In this document: positions 22,765 to 32,125 of the stretch, in pieces
Position numbering within the stretch: the first letter of the stretch is position 1
How the letters are laid out: each line of letters begins with the position of its first letter
Source: Malacoplasma penetrans HF-2
GTDB lineage: Bacteria > Bacillota_I > Bacilli_A > Mycoplasmatales > Mycoplasmoidaceae
Length of the DNA stretch: 64,000 bases
Reading direction: 5' to 3'
NCBI RefSeq assembly: GCF_000011225.1
Contig: NC_004432.1
Coordinates: 248,001-312,000 of the forward strand
Notes under the pieces: generated by a model
Seen by the model: only the letters and a program-made list of their open reading frames with translations
What the model was told of the DNA's origin: nothing
Databases searched by the model: none
Translations under genes and position numbers: made by a program

Positions 22765-23658
22765 ATGAAAGAAAATAAAGCAGATAACAATAAAACTCCC
22801 GAAAGCAACAATGATAATTTAGATATCCTTAAAACAATAAATGATATGGAATGTGATTCACTAGATTCATATAGAAAAATTGATCTAGACTATATTAGAA
22901 AAAATGGGAATAAAACTTATTCGAGTTGATTTAATAAGTTTTTTGAAAAAAGACAAAAATTAACATTTGCAAAAATACTATTAATTTCTGGAATATGTTT
23001 TGTATTGACAAGTTTTATTGGACATTTATTACAATACTTATTAATTACAACTAAATTTTCAAATTCTGTAATTCTAATACCAGTTATAATATTGGGTTTC
23101 ATTATTTCTTTTGTTCTGTGACTTTTATGACATTTTTTGATTAAATCCAAACATATTTATTTATGAGGTGTATTGATAGCAATTTCTTTTTGTCTATCTA
23201 TTGGGTCATGCTTTTCTTTTATTTTTTATTTAACTGATAAGATTGAAGCAACAATTATTTTTTCAATAATTGGGCTTTCTTATATTATTGCTTCGTTTTT
23301 GATATTATTACTTCATAAAAATGACATAAAATTGAATTTCATAATTTTATATGTTTTTATTGGTGTTTTAATAATTGTCACCATACTATTAATCATTGGC
23401 TTCACAACTAATATTTCTTTGAGTTTCTTTGGAGTAAAAACCAAAAACAGCAACTATGGATGAACCATGTTTTCTGGAGTGTTGATATCCCTTATATATC
23501 TAATTATTCAAATTACTTTTGTTAATAGTTGTGAAGAATTTGAAAAAAATAAGTTAACTAATAAATTTGATTTTTTTCTAGGGATTAAATCTTTAGGAGA
23601 TTTATTTTTCATTATATTAGGACTTTCATTTCTTTCTCTTAACCTGTATGCACGATAA
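22765..23658 (+). CDS. Multi-pass membrane protein, paralog B of three
   Basis: 297 residues; the N-terminus is charged and Asn-rich (MKENKADNNKTPES...), followed by KTYSSWFNKF, which matches KTYGSWYFNQ in paralog A, then about six or seven membrane helices. Several Trp are TGA-encoded, one at 23461. ATG 22765 has an AGGAAAC-type site about 10 bases upstream. Function is unknown. It probably arose by the tandem duplication that left the ATPase fragment upstream. Confidence 0.75.
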
Positions 23659-23713
23659 TTTTTAAAAAAAAAGAAATAAGCAAAACTAAAAATAAGTAAC
23701 ATATATTTAAACT

Positions 23714-24568
23714 ATGAAAAATTTTGAATTAGAAGAAAATGTAAAAACACTAAATAAAACTGTTACTAACGATAGCAATGATATGTCTGATTTTGTAAAT
23801 AATAGGTATGATTTCTTAAACACTTGAATGTCTAAAAAACACCCACTACCTATTAAAAATCATTTGTTGTCAAGAAGTTTATTTGTTTGTGGAATTGGTT
23901 TTATATTGATAAGTGTTGTTGCATATTTATTTGAGTATTTATTAGTTTCAATTAAATACACAAATAACATTATTTTAATAACATCAATAGTAGTTGGCTT
24001 TCTATTAATTATTGGTTTATGACTTTTATGAAATTCCAAATTTATGAAAAAAACCTATAGTTTGTGTTTTGTAGTGAACATTATTTATATTTTATTAGTA
24101 GCTATATCATTTTCTTTTTTATTCTACTTAATAAGAAGGGTAGAAATTACCATGTTTTTTGGGGCTATGGGATTTTCTTTTTTAATATCTGCATTTATTA
24201 TGTCTTTATTTAGAAAAAAGAATATTAAATTAAATTGAATTTTTATATATAGCTTAATTGGGTTTTTCTTACTTATATCAGTTTTTCTAATTGTTGCTTA
24301 TACAACCAACATTACATCAAGTTATTTTGGTATACCAACAGAACTGTCAAATTATGCAGTGATTATTTTTATAGGTTGTTTTTTTGCATTAATTCATTTG
24401 TTTTGTGAAATATATCTTATTTTGTATTTAGATGAATTAAAAAATAATAAAAGAGACAATCAATATTGAATTTCTTTAGGTATTAAATTTTTATTAGACA
24501 TCTTTTTTATTTCCTTTTTAATGGTTCAAAGCAATTTTAAGAAAATAAAAAGTATTAATAAGTATTAA
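23714..24568 (+). CDS. Multi-pass membrane protein, paralog C of three
   Basis: 284 residues, with an N-terminal charged region (MKNFELEENVKTLN...), then NTWMSKKHP and about seven membrane helices with the same spacing as A and B. GFSFLISAFI and KNIKLNW correspond to family positions. It starts 56 bp after paralog B with no terminator between, so B and C may share a transcript. Function is unknown. Confidence 0.72.
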
Positions 24569-24680
24569 ATAATTATTTCAAATAAGAATACCTTCTTACC
24601 TTATTAATAATTTCATAAATTAAATAAATAAGTTATTAAGTTAATTTAATATTTAAAAAGAATAGTTGTTAAATGTTTTT

Positions 24681-24730
24681 GGTAAAGTTAATTCCCCACC
24701 CTTTCGGTAAAGTTAATTCCCCACCCCTTA
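24681..24730 (+). repeat. IS21 left-end tandem terminal repeats
   Basis: Two adjacent 25-bp units, both beginning GGTAAAGTTAATTCCCCACC. These are probably IstA binding sites. Confidence 0.85.
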
Positions 24731-24770
24731 GTATAAATGTGGGACTTAACTTTTTTTATTTAAAAGGGTT

Positions 24771-25532
24771 TTATTTAACATTATCCTTTCATTCAATTTC
24801 TTCTTTTAATTTTAAAGACTCATAGTTTCTATAAGATTTTCCAGCAATGCTAACAACATGGGATTTATGTAATAATCTATCCAATATTGCACTTGCTATA
24901 ACTTCATCTTGGAATAGTTTTCCCCATTCTGAAAATAGTTTATTTGTTGTAATAATTGTTGAGCTTTTTAAATATCTACTATTAACCAATTGAAAAAATA
25001 TATTTGCTTTTTCTTGATCCATGGGAAGAAATCCCAATTCATCAATTATCAGTAACTTGTACTTAGAATAGTGTTTAATTCTTTGAGCAAGTTGGTTTTT
25101 AAATTTTGCTTCTTGTAAATTATTTAACAACCTATTGCAGTCAATAAAATAAACACTATATTTTGACTCTGCAGCAGCAATCCCAATAGCTGTGGCAAGA
25201 TGAGTTTTTCCAACCCCTGAAGTACCTTGAAAAATTATATTTTGTTTATTTTTTATAAAATCAAAATTTAAAAAATAATTAATTTGATTTTGATTTATTT
25301 GTGGTTGAAAAGTGAAATCAAATTCTTCTATAGTTTTTATTATTCCAAATCCTCCTGTTTTAACTTTTAAATATTTTCTTCTTTTAGTTTTGAAGTTTAC
25401 CTCCTCTCTTAAAATTGATTTTAAAAATTCAACAATTAAAGGACTAGAATATCTTTGATCCATTAAAAGATTAAATACCTTTTCATTTGTTGTTCATTTA
25501 ACTTCATTTAACAAATTTTCAATTTCTTTCAT
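24771..25532 (-). CDS. istB: IS21 transposition helper ATPase IstB
   Basis: 253 residues. Start ATG 25532 has an AGGAG site upstream and lies 1 bp after the istA stop; TGA is read as Trp at residue 13 and near the C-terminus. Walker A GTSGVGKTH and Walker B LLIIDELGF identify the DnaC/IstB AAA+ family. The C-terminal end runs through a TGA to TAA at 24771. It assists IstA in target capture. Confidence 0.93.
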
Positions 25533-25533
25533 T

Positions 25534-26910
25534 TTAGGTCTCCTGATTTTTCTGATTAAAAACTTTTAGTTTATACTGCAAGTCTAATGACTCAACAGTT
25601 TCTTTTGCCATTTTCCTAATGACTTCTTCTGAAATATTGTCACCTCTTTTTAAAAATTCATACTTTAAAATTTCTGAATGAATTTCTGTTGTAGTAAAAG
25701 AATGCTTAGCTACTTTTAAACTGTTTTCATATGTTGCAATTATTGTTCCATTATGTTCTATGTAGACATTAGAATCATCTTGATATATTTGCACATATTC
25801 ATTTAGATATAAAGGTGGTAAGTAGTAAAAATTGCTTAAAAATGCTATTTTATAGTCATTTTTTACCATTCTTGTTTCTTTTGAATTTAAATAACCTTCA
25901 ATAATTTTTTTGTTAGGTAAAGGTTGAAGTGTATGCAATTCTTGTTTTAAAAAAGATTGAATTGGTTTAAACCCCACACCATTCTCACTGTTGTTGTATT
26001 TAGATTCTATGTTTTTAACAATTTCTATTAAGTGATTTTTGTTTTCAATTACTCCAGTTCAAGCTTTTATTTTTTTTGCAATTCTTACAGCACTTTCAAC
26101 CTTAGCTTTTTGTTCTGGTGAAGCTGGATCACATGGAATAATCTCTATACCAAAATCTCTTTCAAAATCATTTCAATGTTTTTCTAAAATTGGCTTTTTG
26201 TTTAAATAGTTTTGGTTTTTAGAAATAATAGATTTCATGTTGTCGCAAACTAAATAAAGAGGGCTGCCTTGGAATTCTGCCAATGCAGAGACTAAAAACT
26301 TCAATACAGTTTGAGAACTCTTTTCATAAGAAACAAATAACTTCATATATCTAGAATACGAGAACTTTGTAACCAAAATATTAATTTTTAACTTTCCATC
26401 TTCCTTTGTATGAATGACAATATTTTCAGCCCAGTCTATTTCCAAAATTTTTCCAGGATAGGTTTCCTTTATTATTTTTTTTGGAGGAGTAATAGCTCTT
26501 GAAGAATAATCATAATTTTCTTTTAAAAATGATTTAAAAGTAGAATAGGAAATTTTATTTTTAAATTCAGTTTTAGATATTTCAAGCTTTGAAGGTAAGT
26601 AATCCAAGAGATGTTCATAAATTGAAAATATTGATGGTTTAGTTCCATTGGTTTTTTCTTTATAAGATTCAATTCTCTCTTCTATAATATGTTCAATTTG
26701 TGATAAAAAATTCTTAGATGGTTTTTTATATTTTCTTTTGAAGTCACAAGATTTTAATTCTGGGTTATTACTTAAAATTCTTAAATACTTCCTAACAGTT
26801 TTTCTGTCTATTTGTAAATCTCTAGATAAAGCCTTAATGTTTACTACTTGTTGATTTTTTAACAATTCTTTAATTTTATCTATCATTCTTATTTTGTTAA
26901 TTTTTTTCAT
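25534..26910 (-). CDS. istA: IS21 transposase IstA (DDE)
   Basis: 458 residues, intact with two TGA Trp codons. The N-terminal HTH is ALSRDLQIDRKTVRKYL. The DDE catalytic residues are in EIDWAE, LVCDN and SPEQKAKVES, followed by a C-terminal beta domain. ATG 26910 is used because AGGGGG lies just before it; an upstream ATG at 26946 lacks a site. Nothing visible disables the element. Confidence 0.93.
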
Positions 26911-26970
26911 AATTCCCCCTATTAGAGAAATTATAAAAATCCCCATTTCTTTAGTTAAGTCCTCACGGGG

Positions 26971-27014
26971 GGTGGGGAATTAACTTTGCCGAAAGGTGGG
27001 GATTTAACTTTACC
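26971..27014 (-). repeat. IS21 right-end tandem terminal repeats
   Basis: Two units, 26971-26990 and 26995-27014, are the reverse complement of the left-end motif with one or two mismatches each. Confidence 0.85.
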
Positions 27015-27226
27015 GATAACATAAACAAATTTTCTATTGTTTTTTTCAATTGAGAATTGTTTAATTACTATCTTTTTTTAATAATTTAAAATATTAATAT
27101 CTATAAATTAAAGGACAAATAATAGATTCAAAATTTTATATAAAATTTTTATAGTATAAATTTCTATATAAGATTTGTTCAGATATTTTTGTGTAATTTA
27201 GTTTAAACTACAATATGGAATATAGT

Positions 27227-28354
27227 ATGAAGATAAATACAAATAAATTTTTAAAAAGGACATCCCATTTGCCAATTGCATATACTGGTCTTTCATTAGG
27301 GTTTGGTGGTATAGGCAATTGTTTATCATTGTTATTTAATAATTTTAATAATAGTAATTTTAATGCTAGTTGAATTTCATATATCACTATTTTTTTAGTA
27401 ATTTTTATTTTGTTAGTTATTACTATAAGAAATTGCTGTCATCCAAAATTATTAAAATGAGAATTGAAAGAGCAAATGATGGTTTCACTATTACCAACAT
27501 ATTGTATGTCTTTCATGTTGGTTGCTGGTTTTATTGCAAGTTTTGATTCTTATATGTATTCATCCAGTCAAATAATTGGATCCATTTTATTGATTATTGC
27601 AGTAGGATTTCATTTTGTGATTTTAGGTTACTTTATTTTTAGTGTCTATAAACATAATTTTAAAATTAAAAATGATTTAGTATATGGATCATATTATGTT
27701 CCACCAATTGGTTTAATTGTTGCTTGTACAGTTGCTAATAACTTTTCTTTAATACCAAATGAATTCTTTCAATTTATTTGGTACTTTGGTTTTATAAGTT
27801 ATGTACTAATGTTTTTGTTTGTTACATATTTTATGTTATTTAAAAATAAACCAGAAGAATCTAGATATGCAAGCATTGCAGTTTGATTTGCTCCAATTAA
27901 TTTAGTACCTAGTGGATTCATTAAAGTTTTTATGTGAATAACAGAATCTAATTATTCTCAAACTTATATATTTACTTTGTTTATCCTAACTACTATTTGA
28001 GGATTTGTTTTTTCAAGTCTTTTATATATTTATATTTTTAGAACATTCAAAAATTATAAATTTAATCCTGTTTTTTGTTCAATGACATTCCCTTCAGCTA
28101 TTGGTGCAACTTCAATGGTATTAACAGCTGGTCAATATAGAAAGTTAGCTACAAATATTTTAGATACTAATTCTATTAGTTATCAATTCTTTAATAGTGG
28201 TCAATGAATTTTTGGTATTGCAGGTTTTATTTTTTCTATAGTTTCATTTTTAATTATTAGTTATATTTTGGTAAGAATGTTTATTTTAGGATACAAAATC
28301 TTATTTACTAATTTAAAAGATAATGAAACTCATCCTTGTTATCTATCTAAATAA
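27227..28354 (+). CDS. TDT/SLAC1-family transporter (TehA-like)
   Basis: 375 residues with about ten membrane helices. The first helix HLPIAYTGLSLGFGGIGN matches the TehA/SLAC1 'G-x-S-L-G-x-x-G-x-x-N' pattern, and later TDT features are YYVPPIGLIVAC, WFAPINLVPSGF and TFPSAIGATSM. The family includes tellurite-resistance, malate and anion channels; the substrate is not predictable here. ATG 27227 lies 12 bases after a TACAAT -10-like box with no ribosome site, suggesting a leaderless or near-leaderless mRNA; in-frame ATG 27215 is the alternative. A converging ABC operon ends downstream. Confidence 0.75.
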
Positions 28355-28393
28355 TTAATAATATTTGAGATTGAATTTGAATTGTTATAAATG

Positions 28394-28435
28394 AAAATAT
28401 CTTTTATTAAAGTTGATTTAATAAAAGATATTTTT
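28394..28435. terminator. Bidirectional terminator between convergent genes
   Basis: AAAATATCTTTTATTAAA pairs with TTTAATAAAAGATATTTT over a 5-base loop, with T-runs on both strands. It serves the transporter on the plus strand and the ABC operon ending at 28441 on the minus strand. Confidence 0.88.
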
Positions 28436-28440
28436 GTTTC

Positions 28441-30084
28441 TTATTGATTCAAATCTATGATTTGATCATATTTTTTATATGATTCTTTATTTAAGTGGTG
28501 AGTAATATTAATTAAAGTAATCTCTTTGTTATTTAACAAATAAGATTCTATTAAACTTGCAGTTTTATTATCAACATTTGAAGTTGCCTCATCTAAGATA
28601 AATAGTTTGCAGTCTTTATATAAATATCTTGCAAAATTAATTCTTTGTTTTTGACCTACTGATAAATCATTTTCAACTTCATCAATAACTAAATTGTTAT
28701 CAATTGATTTAAGATCTAGTAACTCCAAGATATTGTTATATTTAGTTTCATCAAAATTGTTATCATACAAAGTTATATTGTTTTTTACTGTGTCATTTAA
28801 TATAAAAGGAATGGGTTCAATATATCCTACTTTATTTAATATACTATTAGTTTGATATGTATTTATTTCATTATCATTTAAATATATTTCACCATTGCTT
28901 ATTGGTAACAATCCACATATTAATCTAGCTAAAGTTGATTTACCACATCCACTGTTACCAACAAAAGCATAGTTATTATTAGTTTGTAAAGTTAAATTGA
29001 AATCTTTAAATATTTGTTTATTTTCAATTTTGTAATCTATATTTTTTATTTTGAAATTGAATTCATTGAAATCAAATATATTTCTATTATCTTCACTTAC
29101 TTTTAATTCATTTAGTTTTTTATAGATTGGTTTAGCAAGATTATAAGAGTTGTATAGTTTAATAAAATTTGAAGAACTATTAAATAAGTTGTTTCCTAAA
29201 CTTGCTATGGCTAATAACACTCCAATAGAAGTAATGTTGTTATATCCTATAAAGTTGTAATTACTGTTAATCAACACATTTTTATTTATTAATATAATTG
29301 CACAAATAAATAAAACTAATAGTTGAAAAACCTGACTTACTATTCTAATACTTAAATGTGTTGCTTCTGATTTTTTAGAAAAATCAATATTGGTTTTTTT
29401 GATAACTCTATTTGGATTTTTTAAAAATAAAGAAGACAACAGTTGGATCTTATTCACAAAAAATAAAGTATTAATTCCTTCTAAAATATTTTTTGTCACA
29501 TCTGAATATTCTTCTGTTTTTTGATTGAATTTTTTGCTTATTTTTTCAGAGTAATTTTGACTTAACTTTACTACTAATAAATTTATTGAAATTAAAATCA
29601 ATATTGTTAAAGCTAATATTCAATTTAGAACAAAAAATATAACAATTATTAATGAAGAAAGAAATCCAAGATTAAAAAAGTTAGTAAAGTTAGAATAATA
29701 TAATTTTGCCAATTGATTAATATCATTTGATAACATAGAGTTTATGTTTTCTTGTTGGTTATTAATCAATTGATAATTCAGTAAATTAATTCTGTTTATT
29801 ATTTTAAATCTCAAGTTACAACAAACATATTCTTCTAGTTTTTGAGATTGATATTCACTAATTGCTGAAGTGATGGCCAACACAATTACTGTAACTAAAG
29901 TTAAAGCAACTCAAATAATAACTTCAATAATTGTGCTGTTAGTTTTAAAATAAAATATTCCTTCCATTGAGTTATAAATAAACATTAAAGATAACATTGT
30001 AAAAGCAAATAAAATTGCATTAACAAAAGCATAAGCTATGTTTATTAAAGCTAGTTTTTTATATTTTCAAATTTCTTTATACAT
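28441..30084 (-). CDS. ABC exporter half, TMD-NBD, likely lanthipeptide export (second gene)
   Basis: 547 residues: an N-terminal membrane domain of about six helices, then a nucleotide-binding domain. Walker A is GNSGCGKST (376-384), the signature LSVGQKQRI, Walker B/Glu FILDEATSNVD, and the switch His THHLNK. There is no N-terminal C39 peptidase domain. The start ATG 30084 has a perfect GGAGG and overlaps the end of the first ABC gene by 8 bp, so they are coupled and likely form a heterodimer. Divergent linkage to the peptide and LanKC genes suggests export of the modified peptide or self-protection. Confidence 0.85.
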
Positions 30085-31747
30085 TGCTTATACCTCCATC
30101 TTTAACTAGTAAAACTTTGTCATATAGTTTTTTATTTTTATCATTGATATGGTGTGTTATATGGATAAAAGTTAAGTCTTTTTGCTCTAACAATATTTTT
30201 TCTATATTGAAAGCATTTTGTTCATCAAGATTACTTAAAGCTTCATCAAATATTACAATTTTTTTATTTTGATAAAAACTCCTCGCTATATTAATTCTTT
30301 GGATTTGACCGGTAGATAATTTAGATTTATTAATCTTTTTATTAACATCATCAATAAAATTTAAATTACTATTTTTTATAGATAAATCCAATTGTTTTTG
30401 ATCTATTGAATCATCAAACAAACAGATATTATTTAAAACATTATCTTCAAAAATGTATCCATCATTTGTGACATAACTTACATTTTGATTAATCAGTTTA
30501 TGATTAATCTTTTTTATTTCTTTTTTATTTCATAATGATTTACCTGTGTGGTCATAATTGATTCCTAACAAAATTTGAACCATTGTTGATTTGCCACAAC
30601 CACTTGCACCAGTTATTAAGTATTTTTTATTAGCTTCAAATTTGTAGTTTATATTATTTAATATTTTTTTGTCTTTATATTCCAAACTAACATTTTTAAG
30701 TTCTAAATAGTTTAATGGTTCTAAATTTTCATTAATACTATATTCATTCTTTTGACTTGGAAAGATATTCTTTTTAATTAATGCTTTTCCAACTGATAAA
30801 TTCATTATCCCTTGAAATAATCCTTGGAATGTTCCGAAAACTGATCCGGTTAAAAAAGCAATTGAGAATAAAGAAGAAGCAGACATAAAACCTAAAGCAC
30901 TAAAAACTGCCCCCATTGTAATTGCTAGTAGTTGTCCCAAAATTGCGAGCATGATTAAGGCTCATAAAATCTTATATTGTTTATAAATAAATTCAATTTT
31001 ATTTTTCTTATACTCAAGAGTATCTTGTTTGATATTGTTTGCTACTATATCTAATCTTCCTAATAAAAATAAGTTTCTAATTCCTTTTAAATTTTTATAA
31101 GTATTAACAAAATACCTTTCATTATCTTCACCAAATTTATTTCCTATACTTTCAAGTTTTTGGTTGAAGAAGATTGGAACAAAAACTGAAATTAAAGCAA
31201 TTACTAAAACTAGCAATCCAATTCCTCAAAATAATAAAAATAATGAAATTAAAGAGAATATAAAAGTGAAAGATAAGGAAATTAAATTAAGTACTACACT
31301 ACTGCCTTTTGAATAAATATTTAATATGTCATTATTAATTCAATTATGAGCAACAGCAGAATTATTTACTTTAATAAAATCAAAGTTTTTATCATTTAAG
31401 TTTTTAATAAATATATCTCTTAAATTGTTATTAACATTTTGTAAATATATTTCTTGTAACACACTAGTTAGATATGAACAACTATACATTAAAACTCATA
31501 GTGCAATACTTGAAGATAGGATAATGTAGAAGTAATCAAATCCTATTTGTTGGATTACTGTAAATACTTGTATACCAAAAAAATAAATTGGGTAAGCTAC
31601 ATCAAAATTGTTATAAGCTGCAGTAAAAAAATCAATAGATAAACTTGTTAATAAACTTGCAGCACTTGAAAATATTGCTGTCATAATCATAAGCAATATA
31701 ACAATGGATAATAGTCATCAATATTTTTTTATAAATAAATATTTCAT
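30077..31747 (-). CDS. ABC exporter half, TMD-NBD, likely lanthipeptide export (first gene)
   Basis: 556 residues, read through six or more TGA Trp codons. About six membrane helices are followed by an NBD with Walker A GASGCGKST, signature LSTGQIQRI and Walker B VIFDEALSNLD; the switch HHIND is present. Like its partner it has no C39 peptidase domain, so leader removal must be done by another enzyme. ATG 31747 follows an AGGAG about 17 bases upstream. It is transcribed divergently from the precursor gene across a 176-bp region holding twin palindromes. Confidence 0.85.
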
Positions 31748-31776
31748 AACTTATTTTTTAACTCCTGATTACTAAA

Positions 31777-31782
31777 ATTATA
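31777..31782 (-). promoter_or_regulatory. Candidate -10 box of the ABC exporter operon
   Basis: TATAAT on the minus strand, 30 bases before ATG 31747, with an AGGAG between. The -35 is unclear. The first palindrome begins 32 bp upstream of this box. Confidence 0.45.
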
Positions 31783-31813
31783 TTTACTAAAAATTTCAAT
31801 TTACTTGGTAACA

Positions 31814-31859
31814 AAGTTTTTTAAAAACTTAAAACAAATTATTTAGTTTTTTAAAAACT
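31814..31859. promoter_or_regulatory. Twin palindromic operator candidate in the divergent lanthipeptide promoter
   Basis: The 15-base palindrome AGTTTTTTAAAAACT (7-bp perfect arms, 1-base centre) occurs at 31815-31829 and again, identical, at 31845-31859. The offset of exactly 30 bp is about three helical turns, so two dimers would bind the same face of the DNA. It lies between the ABC operon and the peptide/LanKC genes. The RpiR-type regulator at 34801-35616 is the obvious candidate to bind it, but that link is inferred. Confidence 0.5.
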
Positions 31860-31923
31860 CTTTTAAATCTTAATAAGATTAGTGAATGAACTAATATAAA
31901 GTTAGTAAGGACAAGGTGAAAAT

Positions 31924-32064
31924 ATGAATATTGAAATATTGCAAAGAATTTTATTGGATGAAAAATTATTTAATATCTATGTAGAAAGTGTAGTTGATAA
32001 CAGTAAAGAATTAGAGCAAAAATTTGGTTGAACACTTATATGTCATACAAGAATTTGTATGTAA
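31924..32064 (+). CDS. Lanthipeptide precursor peptide, 46 aa
   Basis: ATG 31924 has AAGGTG 5-6 bases upstream; TGA is Trp36 and the stop is TAA. The N-terminal ~35 residues form an acidic amphipathic leader (MNIEILQRILLDEKLF..., ending ELEQKFG). The C-terminal ~11 residues are hydrophobic and hold two Thr-x-x-Cys units: Thr37-Leu-Ile-Cys40 and Thr42-Arg-Ile-Cys45. These are the only Cys in the peptide. Such units would give two methyllanthionine rings. The gene sits 61 bp before a class III synthetase gene. The leader cut site is inferred to lie near Gly35/Trp36. Confidence 0.8.
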
Positions 32065-32125
32065 TTATTAATGCTTTTAAAATAAATTTTTAAATCTGTT
32101 AATAGGTGAATAAAAAAATAAAAGT

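Larger units (their letters stand above)
24674..27021. mobile_element. Complete IS21-family insertion sequence
   Basis: 2348 bp with TG...CA ends. Both ends carry two tandem copies of a ~20-bp motif (GGTAAAGTTAATTCCCCACC) in inverted orientation, the multiple terminal repeat layout typical of IS21. Inside are istA and istB on the minus strand, spaced 1 bp apart and both intact under code 4. The flanking TAAA at 24670-24673 and 27022-27025 is a possible 4-bp target duplication, but in such AT-rich DNA this could be chance. Confidence 0.9.

Noticed and set aside
28441-31747. ABC genes as C39-peptidase exporters that cut a double-Gly leader
   Set aside because: Both proteins start directly with membrane helices; no N-terminal Cys protease domain is present, and the peptide has no Gly-Gly.
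31924-32064. Labionin-type class III core
   Set aside because: The core has no Ser and no S-x-x-S-x-x-x-C; the two T-x-x-C units predict simple methyllanthionine rings.
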